Origin: Lindgomyces ingoldianus
Lineage: Eukaryota; Ascomycota; Dothideomycetes; Pleosporales; Lindgomycetaceae
Assembly: GCF_010093535.1 (NCBI RefSeq)
Contig: NW_022985163.1
Span: forward strand, 2,644,864 to 2,708,863
DNA: 64,000 nt
Direction of reading: 5' to 3'
The position numbers were made by a program, and so were the translations under genes. The notes beneath the pieces were generated by a model, which saw only the letters and a program-made list of their open reading frames with translations, did not search any database and was not told the DNA's origin. Every line of letters begins with the position of its first letter. The first letter of the stretch is position 1. Positions 35,601 to 47,677 of this stretch are shown here, piece after piece.

Positions 35601-38600
35601 GTTAACGCAGACGTTCTATCCCCATCAGCCGTCTCCCTCCCCGTGATAGATAGAGCTGGCGCTAAGTCCCAAATCCTGCTGATGTAGAGATCTCTGACAC
35701 AGGGGATGAGGATCCCTAGACATGATGCTATACATGGGTCTTCTCGACAGGAGGGGGACATCCGGTTATCCCCGTCATCTTGAGAGATTGCGTTGCAAGG
35801 TGACTCTTCGCTTTCTTGTCGTGCATCGGTTCGTAATTCAGTCTAAAGCCGAGGGTTTCTATTCCTATGATCTATCGAGGAACCAGCGTATTTTCCAGAA
35901 TAAGAAAAATTACACCAGATAGCGAACTTCATAATAAAAGATAATTCGATATGAACAAATTGTAAAATATACCTGTTAAAGGTTCATCAAACCCCTCAAC
36001 ATCCCGCTCATCAAGCATTCCGCCTCACTATAGTAATATATTCTAAAGTTAAAATTCAATTCCAAAGATACCAACTAATAACAACGCTTTAAATATGCCT
36101 CGCTACTTCTTCCGAAAGGGAAGGCCAGCACCTGCTCGTGATGTTGTGTGCGTGGCACCTCTAAAGACCCTCCGATGGAGTGCGACACTTTCCACATTTT
36201 CTTCGCAGACATGGAATAGCCTGCGACTCGGCGGGCAGTACGTGGTCAAGTTTCGGCGTTATTTCAATGCTTGTTATGGTAAGATCGACGTCAATACTTC
36301 CTTCTCAATGAAGACTCCTGAAGATATTGCGCCGTGGAGGCCATTAGAACGAGACGAAAACCGGGGTGAGAATTTGCAATGGCAAAAGGTAAGTTTTGAG
36401 GTCGAATCTAAGTCGGTGCGAGAACAAAATGGCCCTGACTGGTGGATCTAGCGAAGGTCAAGCCGAGACGAGACTTAAGAAAAGTACATGGCTTAAGTTA
36501 GGGCTATGAGTGGTCTGTTAGAGGAATATCGTATATCCTCTGGTGTCGATCAAGAGCCGCTGCATATGCCAGCGCAGCTTGGAGGGCTTGGCGTCGGCCG
36601 TGGAAGAGAGTGGCTATCAATAGGTGCCGAAAGGAGGCCGAGTTAACTAGGTGCGGTGCATTCGAAGGCAATGCGAAGCTAGCAAACTTAGAGATTGGGA
36701 GTTTAGTTTGGAGACTCTGAAGAAGATGGTGAGAGTTTGGCCTGCGAAATTGGAAGACTGTCCCAGTGAGGGACTAGGGGGAAGGCATTGTTAGACAGAG
36801 AATAAGGGTAGAGAAACGTCGATGTTGCGGCGCTTATGGACACATTTCAGGGAGATGTACTCCGTACTTATCACTATAACTTCAAATGCTGGCCTTGAGG
36901 GGAGGATGAAGGAAGAATCCTAGTGGAGTCTAGGACACACCAGATGTAGGCATCTATCCTTAACTCTCAAGTGCGGCGCTGCAGGGACCTGCGGATCATC
37001 CAACCCTCGCACGATCGACGCATCCGTGGGTAGAAGCGACTCGCCTCGAGATATTGAAAATAGACAAAGCTGCAATGATGCTATACAGATGTCAGGGATA
37101 GATTGAGCAGGGACCGGAGCTCAAGATGTTTAACATCCGAAGTCGTTGGGCCGGGGGGTCTGTGAGCAGCTCGTATTCGGCTGCCGAAAAGCCACGGCGA
37201 GGAAAGCAACCGACAAGCAGGGATGATGCTGCTTGCGCACCAGCCAGCTCCCGTTTGACAAGATGCTGCACAGTGCGCGCGAACACCTAAGCCTCATACC
37301 AAGCTTCCTTCATCTCAAACACGAAACCCCACAGGCCGGACATCGCTCTCTGAACACGCACCCAATGTAGCGGTGAGACCGATTGCAGAGCATGCTGCAG
37401 CCGTCTCTTACAGAGCATGAAACTTTTGGCAGAGCAGCGAGATGCAGACACGGAGATATTGTTGCGGCGGCGATGGATGGGCCTAGACCCTGAGACAACC
37501 GACGCAGACTTGAAGGTATCCAGAGGGGTGGGTGAGTGTGTGCTGGCGAGGGTGTCGCAATCGACGGCGAGCGGCGTCATCTCACTCGGGCGGCACATGA
37601 TGGGCGATGCCAAGTGCAGTTGGACTCCAGAGCTCTGGCAAGGTCACGATAGAGAGGCATGGTGTTGCGGGGCCAAAGGCGGGTTGGGTCGGTCTCTGTT
37701 CGGCTGTTTCTTCACCGCCCGCGCCAGGGATGGTATCGGCCAATTGCTCCGGCCAATGGCTCCAAGCTGTCTCGTAACAGGTAAGTGGGGTGAATTTTTT
37801 ATATCGTGAATGTCGTACATAAAACTGCACTGTCAGATTCCCCAATTGACATTCAAGAATCGCACAACCGCCCGTGGTTTATCAATCGCTCCGGCGCGCA
37901 CCGTCACCTCCAATGCAATGTCCTTGTCTCCGCAGTGGCCGCCTAGCTCGACATTGCGATTGATATCCGCGATAAGTTGCGAGCATGTCATCTCGCATGA
38001 CACGCTCACCACTAGCAAACGGGCGTCCAGGCCCTGGCAAAGTCCCTCGGCCCGCGTGAGCACCGTCAGCGAAGGGCCGTCCGTGTTTGCTCCGTTAGCG
38101 GAGGAAGATCGTGGTGGTTCAGCCGTTCAAAGCTTTGTGCCACACCTCATATTGAATCCTGCAGCGAGTAGCCCCGCGATAGCCGCATGCCATGCCTCTG
38201 TCGTTCAAGTGCGGCGAACAATCTCACACGTTCTTTCTCCGTTTTTCTCCTCTGGTGGTCAGATGAGCACATCGCACCATGCCTGGACATCAGGGTCTGA
38301 ATGCGGTGCGCATAGGGTCTCCGGTAAGCGCGGGTCAGGGTCCAGTGAGAGATGGCTCGCCGCGAGAGGACGCTGAAGGACATCTCTCATGTGACGCCAC
38401 AGGCGATTGGTGTGACATGAATAGATGCCTCTATCTGAGAATGCGATTTCTTCCGTCGCAGAATTCGAACGTCTCTAGACGTCCACCGCTCCGCGAGCTC
38501 GTCAAATCGCCGGCCACCTGAAAGGCTCTTCGCATATTCTCTGGCATCCTCCTGCAGCAGTATTGCGTCAGGTCGGCGGTGGTCGCGATGTCCACGTTCC

Positions 38601-40048
38601 ACATTGGCCGAAGCGGGTGAGCCAAATTTGATGCCCACTAGCGTGAGTGCTGGCCAAGCCCTCCCACATCTTCGTGCAGGGATGTTTGGAACGAACCATC
38701 GCCAAACGGGATGCCTATCACGACGTGTGGGATTTGCGACGACATGGGCCTTGTCAGTCTCAGCACACTTTGCGACAGCGCCATAGAGAAAGTAACACTG
38801 CTGGTTGCGCCTTCAGGCTGGCAGGAACGGGCGGTGGTGGGCTGTGGTGGGCAGCAACGGCCGGTGAATGGGCTCCGGCCAAGGCCGGTGCTTGTGATCT
38901 CCAGGCGGAGAGGGCAAAGATACTCGAGAGAAGTGTAGATTTTCTGGCACCCCGGGGGTCAGATTCATTCCACAGGGTGCAGGGAGGCGGATGGCGTCGA
39001 CCTTAGCGCGCCGAAGCGGGTTTTGCAGCAAGGTAGACAGGCCAGCTGCGGCGTGTGATTGGTGCACATGATCTGCGCGCTCACTTGGGAGTGTTCGGAT
39101 TATCGTGGATGGACATGCTCTCCTGCTCGCTGCTTGTTGCTTGCTGCTACTGCTGCTCTCCAGTGGCCTGCTCTTGCATCGAGCAATCTCTTCGCCCTCA
39201 CCGCGTCCGCCCGTCTTCACGGTGCCATCGTCTGCTCTGCTCGCCATCAGCGCGAGAGCGGGAAGCCCTTCACAGTGCACGTTAAGCCCCGCCTGCTCCC
39301 GTACCGCCTAAGAGACGCCGTCGTCGGCTGCCCGCTGCTCAGAAAGGACATCTAATTTCTCGAGGCCGGCCTCCCCACCAGCCTGAGCCCGTTCTTCTGT
39401 TGTTGTTGACACGCCCACTGCGCGCGCCCAGCAGCGTCGTCTTTCATTTTTCGCCCTTCGCCTGCCTTGTGTGCGTCCGTGGCTATTATTCGCGGCCTGC
39501 ATCCTCCTCCTGGGGCTGGCTATCTGAATCGCTGCACCCGCCTGCACCTCTCCTTGGCCCATCGCGACGTCCTTCGCTTGGCCTGCTGAATCCGTACTGT
39601 TTGCCGCCTCCACTGGACTCCTCTCCCTGCGCCGCTGCTGCATATTATTCTGGGCTTCCCGCTTCTTTTGCCCGTCACCTTGGTCCTTCACCAAGGGCAG
39701 CAGGAGGATCTCTCACGGTACGTGTGTACTACCTCAACACCTCCCGACGCCCGCCAAGCCCTGCATGAGACCCTCACCATCATCCTCGTTCCCCCATTAT
39801 GCCTGCCGGTGATTTGAATGCGGACTCATCGACAGTGTGCTGACTGAAGGTTCCCTAGGTGGTCGTGGCTTACGGCGAAGGCCCCTTCACGCAACCCCAC
39901 AATCACCACCACGCTACGGAGGAGTAACAAGCTCCAGTCGTGATCCCTCCTCTGGCAACGTCTCCGATCTCTCCCGCTCTCTCGAACGAGTCCTCATATA
40001 CTCCCCTCCGAAGCCCTACATGCGTTTGTTGTTGACCAACACTAAACC
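32639..40048. other. Long gene-poor region with AT-rich patches
   Basis: About 7.4 kb without a gene I can support. Strongly AT-rich patches lie at about 32840-33000 and 35900-36080. Broken frames and a diverged direct repeat near 34927-35100 suggest old mobile-element remains. A 118-codon ORF at 36095-36451 and a 159-codon minus-strand ORF at 33593-34072 have no recognisable domain. The right part (about 37300-40048) has higher GC and is probably the upstream region and leader of the LRR gene. Confidence 0.5.
34927..35100 (+). repeat. Diverged direct repeat of about 40 bp
   Basis: Segments 34927-34966 and 35060-35100 match at about four of five positions with one single-base gap. Both contain GCTCG-AGGCG and end in AGTCG. 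Several differences are transitions. They start 133 bp apart, which suggests an old tandem duplication or parts of a degraded element. Confidence 0.5.
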
Positions 40049-42606
40049 ATGGACACTGAGGATGGACAAGTCTTCATAAAGGTACGACAGTTCAAGCTTT
40101 GGGGGATGGGTTTCACAGAACTACAAGACTGCGTAGATGGCTACTCGGTCAATGGCAACGTGGCTGGTCTCAGTGTACTGACGTGGTGTAGAACTTGGCG
40201 TACTTTGTACGGACTCATGAGAAAGCACTCGCAAATGCCCTCCAGCTTCAGCGTCAAGCGCCAAAGCATGGCCAAGGCTCCGCACCCCCTCCGTCTTCAC
40301 CGACGGGAGCGTCAAGTCTTCCGACGTCCTCGACCTCGAGCGTGTGGGCCGCGGCCCTGTCTCTCCCCTCTCTCACATTCACCTCTCCCAGCATCAAGCC
40401 TGTGAAGATGACCCTCACTCCGCACCACCTCTTCTACCTCCTATCACGTTTTGAAGAACTCGGCATACCAGTAGGTCCGATGAATGTGCGCTTGGAAAAT
40501 ATACACACGGATGCGTCTCCAACCAACTACGTGTCGTTTCTTAGCCAGGCGCAGCGGAACAAGCGAAGAGGGGCTTCAGACCGGGACTCGATGCACTCAG
40601 TCTCTAGCATTCGCAGCGTGATGTCAGGCATGTCGTCGCTGTGGTCGTCTCTTGGTTGGTCGTCCAACAGTGCAGCTAGGGCCGAAAGGCAGAAAGCAGC
40701 CATCCAGGAAGACTTGACATACCTCTTCTCTGCCTTCACCAAGATACCCTGCCTGAGACTCGCTCCAGACCACAAAGCCCGCCTCATCGCAGGCTACGAA
40801 GAGTTTCCGTTTGACAGTGCTGTGCCTCTGTTTGCGTTCAAGAACCTCACTGCTCTTGAGATCTACGACGTAGACTTTCGCCAATTCTACGGCTGGGACC
40901 GGCTGGCCGAGAACCTACGCAGCCTCACAGTCAAGCGCGCCGGCGTCGACGACCCTGCAGACCTCCTGATTAATATCGTTTTGGATGACATTGACAAGCG
41001 GCGCAGGCGCTCCGCCAAAGCACCACCATCCCCCACTGTCCCTTGGCCCGCTGGCAGCCCGGCCACGAAGAATGCCCAGATTGCCCGGTCGGAGTCCCCG
41101 CCATCCTCTCCAGCAGCAGCGGACAAGTCTTCCTCGAGCCCAAAGGCCCTTACTCGTCACCGCCAGCGAAGCACATCTCCCACGCGACCGCCAAGCTCGC
41201 GCCATGGCACCACGCATGTTTATGGAAGGAGCTCTACCCCTAACATTCGCAGGTCTTCTGGAAGCTCCGGGTCAAGCGTGCGGTCTACCACCCCGCGCGG
41301 CAGCTCCTCAAACCTTTTGTCGCTAGGATGGTTCCCCGCGAATAAATGGAGATTCCTCAGACATCTGAGCCTGGCTGACAACGCTCTCACAAATATCTCA
41401 GCCACCAGCCTTGCTCCCCTAGCTAACACGCTGCAATCCCTCGATATCTCTGCAAATCTCTTCACTGAGATTCCAGACAGTTTGGCGACCCTAACCTGCC
41501 TTCGAGCACTCAATCTCTCCAATTGCATGATTGAGAGCCTGCACTCTTTGGGTCGCAACCCCTTGCCCGCGATCACAACGCTGAATCTCCGCTCGAATCG
41601 CCTCACGTCTCTAGCGGGCATTGAGCGACTCCTTTCCATGGAGAGGGTCGATTTGAGGGACAACAAGCTGACAGACCCCATGGAGATTGCACGGCTCACC
41701 GGCGTGCCAGACATGACCGAGATTTACGTTCATCGCAATCCGTTTTGCAAATCATACAGCAACTATCGGGTGACAATATTCAACCTATTCCGCAAGACAC
41801 CTGGCTATTCGGAAGACATCGTGATCGATTCTACTGGGCCAAATCACAGCGAGCGGAAACAGCTCGTGGACCGAGCGCCTGAACTTCCCGGAGTCCCGGT
41901 AGTGAGACCACCTCCCGAAGATGAGAAGCCTCCCCCCCCTGTCCCATCCAAGGTTACACCCGCTGTTGATGGTAAATCTGCTCCCATAGAATCACTTCAA
42001 CGGACCAGCTCTCACCATCGTTCCAAGAGCGGACATACCGGATCTCAACGGCGAAAGAGAGGACCCAAACGAAGAATCGTTGAACTCTCCCAGCATGAAG
42101 CTGGACAGCAATCATACAACCCGCCGGTCACTCCGCTTCCAGCTCCTCCTGCCTACTCGCCCGAAACTCTCCGATCCGTAGACCCCATGCCTCTAACCGA
42201 TGCAGAGGTCGAAGGTGTTCCCCACTTCGAGGAACCTCCGAAGAAGAACGCAGCGGGGGATCCTTCCAAGAAGCCCATCTCTCATGAGCCAAGCCCCACC
42301 CAACCACTACAGCTAGGGCAGCAGAAATTACCATTCATTGATACTGCACTGCCATCACAAACTTCTCCGCAGCTTGCCACAAGTCCTCCTGACTTCGACG
42401 TCAGTAGTGATCTGTATAAGAAGAAGATTGAGGCTCTGCGCCATGATTTCGGTAACACCTGGCTAAGTGCGTTAGGTGACGAGTCCTGGGACACTAAACC
42501 AGTCACTCCATTCTCCGAGCGCGACTATAGCTCTCCTTCCATTAGACCTACGATGCCCCGAACCCCTAGCCAAGGAATCGTTTCGGGAGGCCGAACACTT
42601 GGATGA
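40049..42606 (+). CDS. Leucine-rich-repeat protein of unknown role
   Basis: Two exons: a tiny first exon 40049-40081 (MDTEDGQVFIK) and 40192-42606, separated by a 110-nt intron, giving 815 residues. The large exon has no ATG at its start. The first exon joins in phase 0 to NLAYFVRTHEKALANALQL, so the N-terminus becomes one smooth helical segment. Residues 80-270 have Ser-rich and ordinary globular sequence. A Pro/Ser/Arg-rich linker follows to about 395. Five or six LRRs of about 22-24 residues lie at about 400-530 (LQSLDISANLF, LRALNLSNCMI, ITTLNLRSNRL, MERVDLRDNKL). After them comes a cap-like segment containing YRVTIFNLFRKTPGYSED. The remaining C-terminal part is disordered, Pro-rich and basic. 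The LRR type resembles that of cytoplasmic signalling scaffolds. There is no signal peptide. I do not recognise the orthologue. Confidence 0.87.
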
Positions 42607-44663
42607 GAGATCACTCTCTATTCTACCTTTAATCTAGTGATTTTTGCGATACCCCTGCTTTCAATTTCTCCTCTTAAAATGACACGCCTCGCTGCTTTGC
42701 GGCTTGTTGTGTGTATTGATCAATATTCCTACTCGATTTTTGTTTCTACGTTTTGGTAGTTCTGGTCGTCTGCTTTTGGTAGATTCTCTCTCGCATGGCG
42801 TTGGGGCATTTTAGGGTTCAAGACATGGGTGCATTGACCTCACGCTCGCTGTATCTCTAGGCTTTCCACTTCTTCCATTGGCGGCATTCTTCCCCTAAAA
42901 GGACGGTTGTGCTTGCATTTCCTTCGGTGCTTGAACATCGATATTGCATTCCGCATGTACTGTTTGTCTTCTCCATTCACCTTTTACTGTATTATATTCA
43001 TGGCGTTATCGGCGGTAATGCCCGGGATGGGTGGATCACGAACGGCCTTTTGCTTTTGGAGTGAAGATTTCGAGCGGGTAAATTGAATGGGAGGACCTAG
43101 CGGGTAAGAGAGCGGGTGGTGGCGTTGTCGGGTCACTGCATAATCGGCGAAGGAGAACGGATGGGATAGGTAGATGTGCATCAATACGAACTGTCTTGTG
43201 TCCATTTTCAAACCTTGTTTCCTGCAAATTTGTCCAGCAGTCTTATTATGTAATCCAGGGGAGATGAAGTGAATGGCAAGACACGTGACTAACATTTTCG
43301 ACCCATAGGATGAAACTAGCGAATTATTTCAGGCTTTTTCAAAAACATTATGTCCGGTGAGTAGTTGCTTTTTGAGGATGAATTGTCTCCTGTGGCATGT
43401 CACCAGTGAAGGAAACCAGACGCGAAGTTCGAATTAGTGCTTGGAGCTTTGGGCTTAGATTGGTGCCTAAGGGAATGGCAGCTCCATGGAACGCCCTATG
43501 GATCCGTATGCCGGCCAACTAGTTAGACCAGAATCAGATACTATCAAGAAGTGTTCTCCACATCGCCGCCGGAGTTGTGTTGAACTCTCTACTACTGTTG
43601 GATGTAGCTAATCGGACGGTCTGGAGCAGAGCAGAAAATAGAATAGACATTGCATGGATACCTTTGTAATAGCTGGGCTACAATTCTTATTACTGACCCT
43701 GGGCTTAGCGCGATGGCAGATTAGCGTGAAAGGCTTGTCACCGCCGCTGAAACGCCTGGCGCCCAAGAAAGTGGTGAACAGATTGTGGCCTTCAGCACCT
43801 GCTCTGTTGCCTCTTGTCGCACTCCATCACAGTTGTCGATATATCCGCCGCGCGTGGCAGAGCACGAGCTTCGTGAGCACCTAGGCACGGCTTTGAGAGC
43901 ACATTCCGCCAAGCCCTAAGCGGCAACCGATCCTGTCCTCAAACACCAGCTTCGCAACATCAGCCTCCAACTCCCACCACAGCCCTGCACGCTCCCACAG
44001 TCCACTCGCACATTCACGTTCTGCCCCTTTGCCTTGCCGCGTTGCATAGAGCAGTCCTGTAGCAGTCATCCTCGCCCTCCCGTCGCGAGCAGCTCCCTCG
44101 GCCCCGGCTTTGGCGGTGAAATCACTTCGCAGCCCACTCGACAGGCTCCGGCCACAACAACGCTTCAACCTCACGCCGCCATCGACCGCCCGCCCTCTGC
44201 CGCCGAGCAGTACCAGGTACACTCTTGCTGACCGTCGCAATTGACCCCCGCCAGCCGCAGCTTCGGGCATAGTCGCGTGATTCCGCCATCACCGCCTTGC
44301 AACTTCTGAGGGGCTTCGAGCCATTCTCTGCACCCGCGAGCGCCGCTCACGAACCGCATCATACCCAGCTTAAACAGGCTCGCTCGCTTACATAGAGGTA
44401 CGTTTGGTCTTTGCTGTGTCAGCTGTATTGTTTCCTTGGCACGTCACGGCGACGAGTCACCCTCACGCCCCTGCCAGCAAAACTGGCCCAAGCTGCGTCA
44501 CCGCGAGCTGCCTCCTCGCCTCTGTTAACGCTCTCTTTCCTCGTAGGGACTGCAAAACAACGGCCAACGCGAGAACTCTTCTCCCCACCCTCCACCCCGC
44601 GCGAGGCCCCGTCCTTGCCCCCACACCCACATCTAATACCGAGGCCATCAGCACGTCGCAGCG
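42607..44663. other. Intergenic region and probable PP1 leader
   Basis: About 2 kb with no supported gene. The last 750 bases are rich in pyrimidines and CCTC. A GTACGT donor-like site near 44399 and a CGTAG acceptor-like site near 44547 could bound a leader intron of the phosphatase gene, which is a weak inference. Confidence 0.45.
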
Positions 44664-45840
<1,177 letters not shown>

Positions 45841-46021
45841 AAGTAGCCCAACCAACACAGATGAACAATTGCGAACTTCCGTGCAGCAGGTTTGGGCGTC
45901 GATAGACAATCACATATTGTTAAGCCCTCCCCGAATCGACACCGAATCAGCTTTGCGAATTCGATCCCCGCAGTACAATTAACTTTGTTCCCCACCTTCC
46001 TTACCCGGCAACTCCGATCCG

Positions 46022-46033
46022 CCCCCCCCCCCC
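46022..46033 (+). repeat. Poly-C run (12 bases)
   Basis: Twelve cytosines in a row lie in the 3' flank of the phosphatase gene. Length may vary between strains or be a sequencing-length uncertainty. Confidence 0.9.
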
Positions 46034-46938
46034 TCGACATATGTTATACTCTCCCTTCTTCGAACATCTGTCTTACTTCAGCAATCTTTTACGACTCACG
46101 GCTACGAACTCCACACGACGATATGCGCTTCTTGTACTGCATAAAAAGAATGGCGTCTAGGACGGGCTGTGGTACCTGGCTTTGTCTCGTACTCGCCGGC
46201 GAAAGAGGCACAGGTATCAAGGTCAAAGACACGTCTTGCATTGGTAGCATCTCTGTGGGATTGTTCCCAAGTCAAGAAGGTACGATTATGTCTGATATGG
46301 TTACACTTCCCCATGCATGCACACATAATTCTCGAAACGTCGATTTGCGGATCTGCCTGCCTAACGCCCGGGTGAAAGGACCGAGGTTCATAGCGATTGA
46401 AATGCGGCGGCTTGTTTTTTTTCTTTGGCTTTTCTCGGGCGGTCTGTCTTCATACGGGAGGCGCTTCTAATATGTCTGTCGTTTCCTCTTTTGTCATTCT
46501 CAAATGGAGTGGCCATGCGCAGCGAATGAAAGCTTCAGGCTGGAGTGGTGATCCGATGGGTGTACGCTACGGAGGGTGGGATCATGCGTTCTTGCGAGTT
46601 CCGTCGGGGGGTGGCTGGGTCAATATCCTGTTGGTGGTCTCTATTCTCGTCCCGCCTTTCCTGCATACCGTAGCCGTGTGTTGTGGGAACTTGGTGGGAT
46701 GGGAAAAGCCAGAAACATGGGTTTTGTCGAACCAATTCTTCTCATTATATTCCTGGGACGAATGGATGGATGGGTGGATGTGTGCAGTGGAGATGCGACT
46801 ACAGCTCCCTTTTTCTTTTTCTTTCTCTTTGTTACACTTCTTTACTTTGCATCTCTTTTGTCCACTGTGCTTCCCTTCCTTACAATATGGTCTCTTTATG
46901 ACGAACTGCCGTGCATGCTGTCTTGTCTGGTGTGAGAA

Positions 46939-46964
46939 TGTGTGTGTGCGTGTGTGTGTCTGTG
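46939..46964 (+). repeat. Imperfect TG microsatellite
   Basis: A run of TG dinucleotides broken by two single-base changes lies between convergent gene ends. No coding role. Confidence 0.85.
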
Positions 46965-47677
46965 TTTATCTCAGGTGATTGATGATGAAGGGGGATACTG
47001 ATTTGGGATTTGCAATAGATATCTGTGTTTATTTTTGATCTTCTTGCCTTTGAGCTGTGACTAACATGTTTTCCACCCCAATTTCATGCATATTGGTTAA
47101 ATCTAGCTATGAAGAGCAGCGCCCACCCCTTCGAAAGGCTCAGTGCCCAGTTGTTATATATGTCTATCTTTTTTGTCAGTTCACAATGCTCACACATGAC
47201 ATCACTAGCCCTACTTTGATATTACGCAATTGTTCTCAAGCACGAAATCTGCACCATAGAAGTGAAGACCTAAATATGGAGATAGTCAAAGGTATGTTAG
47301 TGGTTCTGGGTGATCGATGACCAAATGGAATGTAAGTTGTAGGAGAGACTTAGGCACATAAAACATTACGATTAACTACATCTAAGGAGCGTAAGTTTGT
47401 CATCAATCACCCCCGAAACCATCAGACTTGAATCACATATGCCAATCCGAACTTCCGCAACCGCTGTAACAGGTTCCTTCTTTTTACCATCCATCATATC
47501 GTCCATCCATTTCAAACCCGAATTCCGATCATCTCTTGTCATTCCATCCATCCTATTCCCTAAGGAAGGTTATAGACTCCGGTCCAGTTATGCGCAACCC
47601 TTAAAACATCACTGGAAAAGGTTGTTTCAATTTCACCATCCCACCCGTCGAATTCCTACTTCGCACAGCACATCTCC

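Larger units (their letters stand above)
45841..47677. other. Intergenic region between convergent PP1 and wall-protein genes
   Basis: No supported gene. It holds two convergent 3' flanks. Simple repeats stand out: a C12 run at 46022-46033, ATGG-type runs near 46760-46780 and a TG tract at 46939-46964. Confidence 0.5.

Noticed and set aside
36095..36451. 118-codon ORF starting MPRYFFRKGRPAPAR
   Set aside because: No recognisable feature, and it is isolated in AT-rich DNA. It could be a real small gene but cannot be supported.
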